Positions 34,031 through 42,781 of a DNA stretch of 47,098 nt are shown one piece after another; position 1 is the stretch's first letter; each line of letters begins with the position of its first letter. Where the stretch lies: the NCBI GenBank assembly GCA_004796375.1, contig QZLA01000062.1, positions 1 to 47,098 of the forward strand. The letters are read 5' to 3'. The position numbers and the translations under genes are program-made. The notes beneath the pieces were generated by a model. It did not search any database. It worked only from the letters and a program-made list of their open reading frames with translations, and was not told the DNA's origin. The DNA is from Desulfobacteraceae bacterium. Lineage in GTDB: Bacteria > Desulfobacterota > Desulfobacteria > Desulfobacterales > Desulfobacteraceae.

Positions 34031-37000
34031 ATGATGAAACTGCTGAAAAAAGTGCTTAAAACATTCAAGCCGTTATACCAATCCATTGAAGGCCTCAAGA
34101 TTGATTTTGCAAGACCGGTTTCAGGTGCACCGGCCCATTCATTGATCTTTTTCCCGGTTGACTCCTCCCGGTTGAACTGTGGCATTTGCGCCCTTGTTAC
34201 ATATACAGGAAAACCGCTCGCCCCTTCAGGATTTGATCTGGATCGGCTGATCGGTTCCATCAAATCCCTGGAATCAGAGGGCACCACTTGGGAAGATATT
34301 GACCAGGCCGGCATAGAATCTTCCTTCTTAGGCGGCAGGACCCTTTTGGATGAACTCTATGCCCACGCCTTGAACCTTAAGGAGGATCAGGCATTTTTCA
34401 GTGTCTTCTTGGACGCCGCCAAAGAGCAGGCCCTTCTTGAACTATGTGATACCATCAAAGCCATCATTGAAAAACAACAGAGCGCTTTCAAGCAGCAGAT
34501 CTCAAAACTGTCTTCAGCGGATACCGACATCATTGCCCAGAGAATCGAGAAACTTCAGGACATTTTCTGGTGTCTTAAAAAAGAGATTCTCGATAACATG
34601 CACGCCATCAGGCAGCTGACGCCATCCATGGCATCCAGTGACAATCTTCCTCAACTGTCGGTGTACCGCCAGATCAATGCCGTACTGAACAGTATTGACC
34701 GCCTTGAGGTCAGGGGAAGGGATTCCGCCGGCATTTCCATTATGTTTTCATTTACCAAGGAAAGCTTTGAAGCCTTTCGCTCTGATATGAAGATGGCGGG
34801 CCTGAGCCAGGTGCTTAAACAGCGGACCAACCGGCAGGTGCTGACCAATCGGACCATCTCCATCAATGACTCCTTCACAGCATCGGGCACCCATGTGGTC
34901 TCCATCTGTTTTGTGTATAAATTTGCTGCTGAAATCGGTGCATTGGGTGACAATATCGCATTTATCCGCAACCAGATAAAAACCGATGCCCTGCTGCAGA
35001 CAGTCACCCGCTTTGAACGACTGTCCGGAACGGTATCCGCACATACCCGCTGGGCATCCGTGGGTGCCATTTCAGAAGCCAATTGCCATCCCGTGGACAA
35101 TGAACCCACAGACCGCCAGATCGAAAAAAGCGGGATTATCCATGTCTGCCTGAATGGGGATATTGACAACTATCTGGAGTTGAAAACCGAATATGAAGCC
35201 ACCTATGATCGAGTCCACGAAGATATCACCACAGATACCAAGCTGATCCCGCTTCAGATTGAACACTATTACAAAAAAACAGGCAATATTGAAGAGGCGT
35301 TCAGGCTCTCTGTCAATGATTTTTCAGGATCCCATGCCATCAGCATGCATACCGACCTGGCCCCGGGCAAGCTGTTCCTTGCCCAGAAAGGCAGCGGGCA
35401 GGCCCTTTTTGTGGGTATCGGCCCGGATCATTATATCGCGGCTTCGGAACTTTACGGTGTGGTTGAGGAAACCCCGGATTACATCAAACTCAATGGAGAG
35501 GATGCAGGACAGATTGTCATTCTGGACCAGCACTCACCCGGCGGTGTGGCAGGGATCACCTCCATGTATTACAATAGTGACCCCATTGTCATCGATGAAG
35601 CGCATGTCCAGACCAGCCAGATCACTTCCAGGGACATTGACCGCCAGCAGTTTCCCCATTACTTTTTAAAGGAGATATCTGAATCTCCGCGCTCGGTCGA
35701 AAAAACCCTGGAGAACAAATTCAAGCAAGACGGTGACACCCTTCGCTATATCCCGGTGCTGGAGGACAGCGTCGTACCGGTCCAAATCAGGGAAGCGCTG
35801 AAAAACAACGAGATCCGGAAAATATTCTTCATCGGCCAGGGCACGGCAGGTGTGGCTGCCCAGGGGTGTGCCGACCTTCTGGATTATTATCTCGGGAACC
35901 ACGCATTTGTGATCCGGGCCCTCAAGTCATCCGAGCTGTCCGGGTTTTCCATTGACGGGAGCGGAGAAAAAGACCTGGGCATGACCGATACCCTGGTCAT
36001 TGCCATCAGTCAGTCGGGTACCACCACCGATACCAACAGGACTGTGGATATGGCCAAGGCGGCTGGTGCCCGAACCCTGTGTATCGTCAACCGCCGGGAT
36101 TCCGACCTGACCTTTAAAACTGAAGGGGTCCTTTACACCAGCAGCGGAAGGGATATAGAGATGTCGGTGGCGTCCACCAAGGCGTTCTATTCCCAGATCG
36201 CCGCCGGAGCCATACTGAGCCTCTACCTGGCAAATCTGTTGGAGACCCGATCCCTGGATTTTATTACCGAAGAGATCACCGAGCTGCTCCGCCTGCCTGA
36301 AAAAATGGATCAGGTTCTGGACATGAAAGAGACCATTAAGGCCTCTGCCCAGAACCATGCGATTCCCAACCAGTTCTGGGCGACGGTTGGCTCAGGTGCG
36401 AACAAAACCTCTGCCGACGAGATCCGGATCAAGCTCAGCGAATTGTGTTATAAAACTATTTCATCGGATTACATCGAGGATAAAAAGCATATCGACCTGT
36501 CGTCAGAACCGCTGATCATTGTCTGTGCGGCGGGTACGCGAGAGAGTGTCCTCAAGGACATCATCAAGGATACCGCCATTTTCAACGCCCACAAGGCCAC
36601 CCCCATTGTCATCACGACTGAAGGGGAGGACCGGTTTGACACCTATGCCTCAGATGTGTTCAAGATCCCACACACCCAGGAACACTTTGCACCGGTGCTG
36701 AACACCCTGGTGGGACATATCTGGGGATACTATGCCGCCCTGGCGTTCAATGAAGGCTCACAGTTCATGTATAATGCGCGGACAGAAATCCAGGAGATCC
36801 TGGATGAATTTACTACCATGGGACACGATCTGTATGAGGTCCTTCTCGAAAAACGGTTCAGGGAGAAGGTGGCGCACTTTTCAAACACCTTTTCCAGAAA
36901 GCGTAAGCAGAATGGCTTTCCCGCAGCCATGGGCCTTGATAATGCCGCCAATATGACACTGTTGCTCAAATACCTGTCCGGAAGGCTGCCGGTATCTGAT

Positions 37001-37753
37001 TTTGAAATGGATTTCGATATCAAGGGCACCCCGTCAAACATGCTTAACACCTTTTATGAAAATATCGGCTTTGCCATCAATGCCATGTCCAGGCCGGTGG
37101 ATGCCATCAAGCACCAGGCCAAAACCGTTACCGTGGGGACCAGCCGGACCCAGGATAAATTTGAGGGTATCCTGTTTGATGAGCTGAGCCAGAATGAGAT
37201 CATGGTGTCTCAGATTACCAATAAAAACGTCCTGGTCATGAAAAACCTTCAGGAGGTCATCTCCGAGGTCAAGGGCAGCCTGCTTTACCGGTTGTCCGGT
37301 CTTAACCTTCTGGGTGAACCCACCGGCGAGACCAAGATACAGGTCATTGCCAAGCACGGATCACTTGAGTCTGAAATTTCCCGTGTAGAATCCGATCCCC
37401 GGCTCAGGGGGACCAAAAATATTATTGTCCGGGAAGGAAATGTCTATATCGGAAGGGGAAGAAAGGATCAGAGGAATATCCTGGTGATCCCCGTGATTTC
37501 CGCCTCCCCCGCCACACCCAATATCATCGAGTATATTCTGTCTTTGCATGTCGCCTTCAAAGACACTCAAGAGGTGTCCCTGCTGAGACGAATCAAGGCA
37601 CTTGGCGGAAAATACACCCGGATCAAGGACTGGATACTGGAATCCGCCAGTGTTCAATGGGATGATAAATACCTCAATCTGGTAGCCATTGACGAATTGT
37701 TCGGGAACACCGCAGAAAAGGTCGTGGAGTCCATTGTTGAAAAATTGACCTGA
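34031..37753 (+). CDS. Giant GlmS-like protein (glutaminase plus double SIS domains, 1240 residues)
   Basis: Twice the size of glucosamine-6-phosphate synthase (about 609). Recognisable GlmS elements in order: CGICALVTYTG with C50, RGRDSAG at 228-234, HTRWASVG at 338, NGDIDNYLELK, FPHYFLKEISE, SIS domain one with SQSGTTTDT at 660, SIS domain two with GSG at 787, E804, H820 (matching E. coli E488 and H504, same 16-residue spacing), and AKTVTVG with K1031 (matching K603). Differences: C50 is not N-terminal, about 170 residues are inserted after it, about 112 are inserted before K1031, and about 205 follow it. GGAGAG precedes the ATG. An MFS gene starts 11 bp later. The reaction is unknown; an aminosugar synthase-like activity is inferred. 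Confidence 0.85.
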   Translation: MMKLLKKVLKTFKPLYQSIEGLKIDFARPVSGAPAHSLIFFPVDSSRLNCGICALVTYTGKPLAPSGFDLDRLIGSIKSLESEGTTWEDIDQAGIESSFLGGRTLLDELYAHALNLKEDQAFFSVFLDAAKEQALLELCDTIKAIIEKQQSAFKQQISKLSSADTDIIAQRIEKLQDIFWCLKKEILDNMHAIRQLTPSMASSDNLPQLSVYRQINAVLNSIDRLEVRGRDSAGISIMFSFTKESFEAFRSDMKMAGLSQVLKQRTNRQVLTNRTISINDSFTASGTHVVSICFVYKFAAEIGALGDNIAFIRNQIKTDALLQTVTRFERLSGTVSAHTRWASVGAISEANCHPVDNEPTDRQIEKSGIIHVCLNGDIDNYLELKTEYEATYDRVHEDITTDTKLIPLQIEHYYKKTGNIEEAFRLSVNDFSGSHAISMHTDLAPGKLFLAQKGSGQALFVGIGPDHYIAASELYGVVEETPDYIKLNGEDAGQIVILDQHSPGGVAGITSMYYNSDPIVIDEAHVQTSQITSRDIDRQQFPHYFLKEISESPRSVEKTLENKFKQDGDTLRYIPVLEDSVVPVQIREALKNNEIRKIFFIGQGTAGVAAQGCADLLDYYLGNHAFVIRALKSSELSGFSIDGSGEKDLGMTDTLVIAISQSGTTTDTNRTVDMAKAAGARTLCIVNRRDSDLTFKTEGVLYTSSGRDIEMSVASTKAFYSQIAAGAILSLYLANLLETRSLDFITEEITELLRLPEKMDQVLDMKETIKASAQNHAIPNQFWATVGSGANKTSADEIRIKLSELCYKTISSDYIEDKKHIDLSSEPLIIVCAAGTRESVLKDIIKDTAIFNAHKATPIVITTEGEDRFDTYASDVFKIPHTQEHFAPVLNTLVGHIWGYYAALAFNEGSQFMYNARTEIQEILDEFTTMGHDLYEVLLEKRFREKVAHFSNTFSRKRKQNGFPAAMGLDNAANMTLLLKYLSGRLPVSDFEMDFDIKGTPSNMLNTFYENIGFAINAMSRPVDAIKHQAKTVTVGTSRTQDKFEGILFDELSQNEIMVSQITNKNVLVMKNLQEVISEVKGSLLYRLSGLNLLGEPTGETKIQVIAKHGSLESEISRVESDPRLRGTKNIIVREGNVYIGRGRKDQRNILVIPVISASPATPNIIEYILSLHVAFKDTQEVSLLRRIKALGGKYTRIKDWILESASVQWDDKYLNLVAIDELFGNTAEKVVESIVEKLT

Positions 37754-37764
37754 TCCGAGCGACC

Positions 37765-38913
37765 ATGACCCACTACAGAAAAGAACTCATGTACACCTAC
37801 CTGGTGGTGCTGACCGTGTGTTCCACGGCCGGCCTTCAGTGCTGGCGGACCCTGTTTGACAATTTTGCCGTCAATGTGGTGAATCTGGACGGGCACCATG
37901 TGGGTACGCTTCAGTCGGTTCGTGAAATTCCCGGTTTTCTGGCACTTCTGGTCACCTTTGTCATCCTTGTGATCCGTGAACACAAACTGTCTGCCCTGTC
38001 TGTAATTATCCTGGGGGCGGGTGTATTCCTGACCGGTCTTTTACCCACCTTTTCAGGCCTGATGTTCACCACGCTGGTGATGAGTTTCGGGTTTCATTAT
38101 TTTGAGACGACCAACCAGTCACTCACCCTCCAATATTTTGATCAGGTGACCTCGCCACTGGTGTTTGCCCAGCAACGGAGCTATGCTGCGGCGGCCAATG
38201 TGGTGGTCGGAATCCTGATATTCATTATTGCGCCATACATGACCTATACGGCCATGTACATCATATTTGGCACCCTGATCGTTGGAGGCGGCTGCTGGGC
38301 ACTGAGCAAAGACCCGGTTAAAAAGGGCCTGGTGCCGCAGAAAAAGGAACTGGTGTTTAAAAAACAATACTGGCTGTTCTACTTTCTGACTTTCATGGCC
38401 GGTGCAAGGCGGCAGATATTTATTGCATTTGCCGTTTTCCTTCTGGTGAAGAAGTTCGGCTTTACTGTCCAGCAGATCACGGTGCTGTTCTTACTCAACA
38501 ACGTGATCAATTATTTTATCAATCCCTATATCGGAAAGTTCATTGTCCGGTGGGGCGAACGAAGACTGTTGTCACTGGAATACTTTTGCCTGATCATTGT
38601 GTTCATCTCCTACGCCTATATTGACTCAAAACTGATGGTGGCCATTTTGTATATCCTGGACCATATCTTTTTCAATTTTGCCATCGGTATAAAAACCTAT
38701 TTCCAGAAAATTGCCAATCCGGAAGATATCGCCCCGAGTATGGCCGTGGGGTTTACCATTAACCATATTGCCGCTGTGGTACTCCCGGTGGTGGGGGGAC
38801 TGCTATGGATGGTTGATTATAAAATCCCCTTTCTTGCCGGTGCATTGTTCAGCTTCATCTCTCTTTGCCTGGTTCAGCAGATCAAAACACCTGAACCTGC
38901 TCAGCCTGTCTGA
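37765..38913 (+). CDS. MFS-type transporter paired with the GlmS-like gene
   Basis: A 382-residue polytopic membrane protein with about 12 hydrophobic segments, of major facilitator type (GTLQSVREIPGFLALLV, then ILGAGVFLTGLLPTFSG, and VQQITVLFLLNNVINYFINP in the second half). It begins 11 bp after the GlmS-like stop, so co-expression is very likely. The substrate is unknown; an aminosugar or a derivative is a guess from the neighbour. Its last 32 bp overlap the 3' end of the converging alpha/beta hydrolase gene. Confidence 0.8.
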   Translation: MTHYRKELMYTYLVVLTVCSTAGLQCWRTLFDNFAVNVVNLDGHHVGTLQSVREIPGFLALLVTFVILVIREHKLSALSVIILGAGVFLTGLLPTFSGLMFTTLVMSFGFHYFETTNQSLTLQYFDQVTSPLVFAQQRSYAAAANVVVGILIFIIAPYMTYTAMYIIFGTLIVGGGCWALSKDPVKKGLVPQKKELVFKKQYWLFYFLTFMAGARRQIFIAFAVFLLVKKFGFTVQQITVLFLLNNVINYFINPYIGKFIVRWGERRLLSLEYFCLIIVFISYAYIDSKLMVAILYILDHIFFNFAIGIKTYFQKIANPEDIAPSMAVGFTINHIAAVVLPVVGGLLWMVDYKIPFLAGALFSFISLCLVQQIKTPEPAQPV

Positions 38914-39760
38914 CAATCAGATCTGAAAGCCTTTCAGGAATTTCCATGGGTAAAAAATGACCGGTTTTTTCAATTTCCATATAGTGACACTGATTCAACA
39001 GCTGGGTCAGAAGATTGGCTGCACGCCTTGAAAACAGGTCTGAATACGCTCCCCTGATGAGCAGTACCGGCACCCGGATGTTCTCAATCCCGTGCCAGGT
39101 ATCAGCAGGCACTGTCTCATAGAGCCTGGCCTCCAGCTCGGGATCACAGCTAAGCCGGTAACCGCCGCTGCCCTCCTTTTCAAGACCACCGGCAACATAT
39201 CCGGCCAGTGCCTCGTCGGTCCAGGTTTTAAACATGCCCTTACCGCTGTAGGATTGGATGGCCTCTTGATGACCTGAAAAGCGATTTCTTTTTTTCCGTG
39301 TCCGCCGGGGCAGTGGAAAAAAGCGGCTCACCCCCAATATCCGGGAAAGGGACAATACCCGGATGATGGTCGGTACAAAGATGATCGGATCGATCAGGAT
39401 CAGGGCTTTGAACAGGGCAGGGTTTCTCTTGGCCAGGGCATAGATAAAAAAACCGCCCATGGAGTGCCCCATGCCGATAACGGGATGGTCGTACCTCTCT
39501 TTAAGGATCGATTCCAGGTCATCCAGAAACACGTTCCAGTTGCTAAGTTTTTGATCACCATAGGTGCAGGAGCGGCCATGACCTCTCAAGTCAGGGGCCA
39601 GAACATGATATGCCTGCCTGGAAAAACGGCTCAGAAACGGATGATACGCCTGAGCATTCAGACTGTTCCCATGGACAAAGGCCAGGTGCTGCTCTCCCTT
39701 TCCCAACTCCAGGCAGTTAAACACCCCTTGACGGTTCTGGATATATATCTTCCGGTCCAT
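38882..39760 (-). CDS. Alpha/beta hydrolase
   Basis: A 292-residue alpha/beta-hydrolase fold protein. It has the FVHGNSLNAQAYHPF oxyanion region, APDLRGHGRS, the nucleophile elbow GMGHSMGG with S100, and TGHFLPMEIPERL carrying the catalytic histidine. I use the ATG at 39760, 7 bp after the EamA stop with GGTGA upstream; an earlier in-frame ATG at 39796 overlaps the EamA gene. The substrate is unknown, as usual for this family. It ends inside the MFS gene's 3' end on the opposite strand. Confidence 0.9.
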   Translation of the reverse strand: MDRKIYIQNRQGVFNCLELGKGEQHLAFVHGNSLNAQAYHPFLSRFSRQAYHVLAPDLRGHGRSCTYGDQKLSNWNVFLDDLESILKERYDHPVIGMGHSMGGFFIYALAKRNPALFKALILIDPIIFVPTIIRVLSLSRILGVSRFFPLPRRTRKKRNRFSGHQEAIQSYSGKGMFKTWTDEALAGYVAGGLEKEGSGGYRLSCDPELEARLYETVPADTWHGIENIRVPVLLIRGAYSDLFSRRAANLLTQLLNQCHYMEIEKTGHFLPMEIPERLSDLIVRQAEQVQVF

Positions 39761-39767
39761 TGTTCGA

Positions 39768-40694
39768 TCACCACTTGCTCTGGAAGGGACGCTCATATTT
39801 AAAATTCACCAGGAGGATGCCGCACGCGATTAGAAGAAGAGACAAGATCAGGTTGATGCTGACCGGCTCATTGAGCAGCAGCACGCCGAATATCACGCCG
39901 GTCACCGGCATCAGGAACAAAAAGGAGTGCAGCGCGGTTGCGCCGTACTTCTGCAGCAGGGTGTTCCAAGCCAGAAACCCAAAGGACGCGGTCACGACAC
40001 TTTGATAAAACATGGCCTGAATGACGTTGCCGGTGATCTGTTTGACCATGCTCTGATCAAACAGAAACCCGCCCAGAAAAAAAAACGGCAGTCCCATGAC
40101 CATGGGATACCAGGTAATTTGAATGGCATGAAAATCATTGATGATCCGCTTGATATAAACCGTACTGGTTCCCCAAAGCAGGACGGCAGACAATACAATC
40201 AGATCCCCCGAATTGAGATGAGACTCAAACGTACCCGGATTGAAAAACAGTACCAGGATACCGGAAAACCCCAGGGCGATCCCACAGGTCTTCTTGAGGG
40301 TGATCTGATCTCCGGGAATAAAAAAATGGGCCAGCACCATGACAATAAAGGGTTGAATGTTCAGGATCAACACCCCATGGGACGCACTGGTTCTTTCAAG
40401 TCCGAAGTAGAAACACAGCATCTGAATGAAAAAAGCCGTGCCGATGATCAAGAGCTGGACACACTGCCGTGTATTGATTCCCAGGTTAATCCGCTTGAAT
40501 CTGGCCCAGGCATAAATCACAGCAGCTGCAATGGAAAAGCGGATACCGGCGGCGGTAAAGGCACCCAGGCCAAACATGCTGATTTTAATGGCGACCGCAT
40601 TCCCCCCGAACATCATGCACAAAAGGGCTGAGAAGATAGATGCATTCAAAGACATCTCTTTGCTTATTTCTAAGGTATCCGTGGGTTTAGCCAT
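39768..40694 (-). CDS. EamA/DMT-family transporter
   Basis: A 308-residue transporter with two EamA repeats and about ten helices. It shows FGGNAVAIKISMFGLGAFTAAGIRF in the first repeat, RTSASHGVLILNIQPFIVMVLA, and FLAWNTLLQKYGATALHSF in the second. The substrate is unknown. It is followed by the alpha/beta hydrolase 7 bp later. This is the second EamA protein in the window and is not a close copy of the one at 22285. Confidence 0.88.
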   Translation of the reverse strand: MAKPTDTLEISKEMSLNASIFSALLCMMFGGNAVAIKISMFGLGAFTAAGIRFSIAAAVIYAWARFKRINLGINTRQCVQLLIIGTAFFIQMLCFYFGLERTSASHGVLILNIQPFIVMVLAHFFIPGDQITLKKTCGIALGFSGILVLFFNPGTFESHLNSGDLIVLSAVLLWGTSTVYIKRIINDFHAIQITWYPMVMGLPFFFLGGFLFDQSMVKQITGNVIQAMFYQSVVTASFGFLAWNTLLQKYGATALHSFLFLMPVTGVIFGVLLLNEPVSINLILSLLLIACGILLVNFKYERPFQSKW

Positions 40695-40763
40695 TCGTCA
40701 TTCCTTACATTATGTTGAAGCGTTTCACAGCACCAGGGTCAATGAAAAAGCCTGTGCCCTTCT

Positions 40764-41543
40764 TCAGGTCCGTGCCAGAACCAGAACATCCACTTTGGCA
40801 GCACCCGCCTGTGTGAGTGTTAATGCCGCTTCGCTGGCGGTAGCCCCTGTGGTAAAGACATCATCCACCAGCAGGATATGTTTTCCCTCAACCCGCGCAG
40901 GGTATTTGACATGAAATGCGCCCTCAAGGTTCTTACTTCGCTGTGTAATGTCAAATCCGGTCTGGGAGCGGGTCTTCTTTTTCCTCTGGATACAAAAAGG
41001 AGAAATCACCCAGGCGGGATTCTGACCATGTCTCTTCTGGTACAATTTCATGAATTGACGCACCAGCAGATAGGACTGGTTAAACCCTCTTTGAAGCAAT
41101 CTGGACCGGTGCAGAGGGATCGGAACAATCAAATCGATGGACTGCCCGGAAAAGTCCTGATCAAACCGGTCAAACATGTAAGACCCAAAAATTGGGGCCG
41201 CCCGTTTCTTTCCCAGGTATTTAAAAGCATGAATCCCGGCTTTGATAATCCCCTCATAGGAGAATACCGCCCTCACCCGACCGACTGCCCCTGTCATCCC
41301 TATGCAGTCCCCGCAGACAGACACCGGGTTTACCCCGCTTCCCATGGGTTTTGCACACCGGTCACAAAACGGCGGTTCAATCCGGGTATGTCCTTTTTCA
41401 AGGCAGTGACCACAGAAAAGGGAACCCATGCCACTGTCTGACCCATCGGCGATTTCGTGCCTTGTCCGATGAATCGTTGCCTGACAGCCCAGGCATCTGA
41501 GGGGAAAGAGCAGCGCCAGGGTTGCCCCCAACCGGCTTGACAA
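40764..41543 (-). CDS. comF: ComF-family phosphoribosyltransferase-like protein
   Basis: ComF proteins function in DNA uptake and recombination; here competence is unproven. The 259-residue protein has N-terminal zinc-finger cysteines (CLGC, FCGHC, FCDRC, CGDC) and a phosphoribosyltransferase domain with the PRPP motif LLVDDVFTTGAT and PIPLHRSRLLQRGFNQ. I start at the TTG at 41543, 8 bp after the icd stop, because AGGGG overlaps that stop five bases upstream. The in-frame ATG further upstream would lie inside icd. E. coli's homologue is GntX. Confidence 0.88.
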   Translation of the reverse strand: MSSRLGATLALLFPLRCLGCQATIHRTRHEIADGSDSGMGSLFCGHCLEKGHTRIEPPFCDRCAKPMGSGVNPVSVCGDCIGMTGAVGRVRAVFSYEGIIKAGIHAFKYLGKKRAAPIFGSYMFDRFDQDFSGQSIDLIVPIPLHRSRLLQRGFNQSYLLVRQFMKLYQKRHGQNPAWVISPFCIQRKKKTRSQTGFDITQRSKNLEGAFHVKYPARVEGKHILLVDDVFTTGATASEAALTLTQAGAAKVDVLVLART

Positions 41544-41551
41544 TCGATCCC

Positions 41552-42781
41552 CTACAGGTTGGCCGCTTTGATCTGTGCCACGATGTTCCTGCCGAATTGT
41601 GAACATGATACCGCCTCACCTCCTGGTATGTTCGATGCCAGGTCACGGGTGACTTTCCCGGACGCCAATGCCCCGGCCACCCCTTTCCTGATCAGTACTG
41701 CGGCACTCGTCCACCCGAGATGGTCCAGCATCGTGGCACCTGAAAGAATGATCGCGCACGGATTGGCCATATCCTTTCCGGCAATGTCCGGTGCGGTGCC
41801 ATGGGTCGGTTCAAAAACAGCGCATTCATCCCCGATATTGGCTCCGGGTGAGATACCCAGCCCACCCACCTGTGCCGCCACTGCATCCGAGATATAATCT
41901 CCGTTCAGGTTGGGGCAGGCAATCACATCAAATTGCTCCGGGCCCAGCAGCATTTGTGCAAACATCATGTCGGCGAGCCGGTCTTTGATCACGACCCGGC
42001 CCTGCGGGACCACACCTTCATATCCGGACCAGAGCTGCTCCTCGGTGAGGACCCGGTCACCAAATGTTTCAACCGCAGCCCGGTATCCCCATTTTCTGAA
42101 CCCACCTTCGGTATATTTCATGATATCCCCTTTGTGCATCAGGGTGACCGAAGCACGGTCATGATCCAATGCGTATTGAACCGCCCGGATCACCAGCCGG
42201 CGGGTGCCTTCCTGGGAAATCGGCTTGATACCGATGGCACAGGTATCGGATATTGAACAGTTCATCCGGCTTTTAAGAATATTGATCAGGCTTCTGGCCT
42301 CATCAGAACGGGCATCCCATTCAATTCCGGCATACAGGTCCTCGGTATTCTCCCTGAATACCACGATGTCCACCTTTTCCGGATGCTTCACCGGGCTGGG
42401 AACCGGCGGGTAATACCGTAAGGGCCTTATGCAGGTATGCAGATCAAGTCCTTGTCTGATCCTGGCATCCAGGCTTCTGATACCGCGGCCCACAGGTGTT
42501 GCCAATGGCCCTTTTATCGCAACCCGATATTCCCGGATCCTTGACAGTACATCCTCTTCAAGCCGTTGATCACTAGTGTGAAATGACGTTTCACCGAACA
42601 GAAGCTCCAGAAATTCAATCTTTTTCATACCCTGGAACGCCTTGTCCACGGCAGCATGGATCACCGGCTCTGCCGCCGCCCATATTTCCCTGCCGATGCC
42701 GTCACCTTCGATATATGGAATGATCGGATTGTCCGGTACGATCAGATGATGGTGGGCGTCTGCTTGAATTCTCAAGCCCAC
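41552..42781 (-). CDS. icd: Isocitrate dehydrogenase, NAD-type cofactor residues
   Basis: Icd decarboxylates isocitrate to 2-oxoglutarate. The 409-residue protein aligns without gaps to E. coli Icd in the cofactor region. The substrate motif GIRSLDARIRQ keeps the phosphorylatable serine. The cofactor pocket carries D332, I333, A339, R379 and S383 where E. coli NADP-Icd has K344, Y345, V351, Y391 and R395, so NAD use is predicted. The start is a GTG at 42781 that overlaps the rlmB stop by one base, with GGGAG seven bases upstream. The reading frame extends farther upstream, but that part is rlmB in another frame. Confidence 0.95.
   Translation of the reverse strand: MGLRIQADAHHHLIVPDNPIIPYIEGDGIGREIWAAAEPVIHAAVDKAFQGMKKIEFLELLFGETSFHTSDQRLEEDVLSRIREYRVAIKGPLATPVGRGIRSLDARIRQGLDLHTCIRPLRYYPPVPSPVKHPEKVDIVVFRENTEDLYAGIEWDARSDEARSLINILKSRMNCSISDTCAIGIKPISQEGTRRLVIRAVQYALDHDRASVTLMHKGDIMKYTEGGFRKWGYRAAVETFGDRVLTEEQLWSGYEGVVPQGRVVIKDRLADMMFAQMLLGPEQFDVIACPNLNGDYISDAVAAQVGGLGISPGANIGDECAVFEPTHGTAPDIAGKDMANPCAIILSGATMLDHLGWTSAAVLIRKGVAGALASGKVTRDLASNIPGGEAVSCSQFGRNIVAQIKAANL

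Noticed and set aside
39927..40631. 234-codon open frame antisense to the EamA gene
   Set aside because: Low-complexity basic product opposite a clear membrane protein; a shadow.
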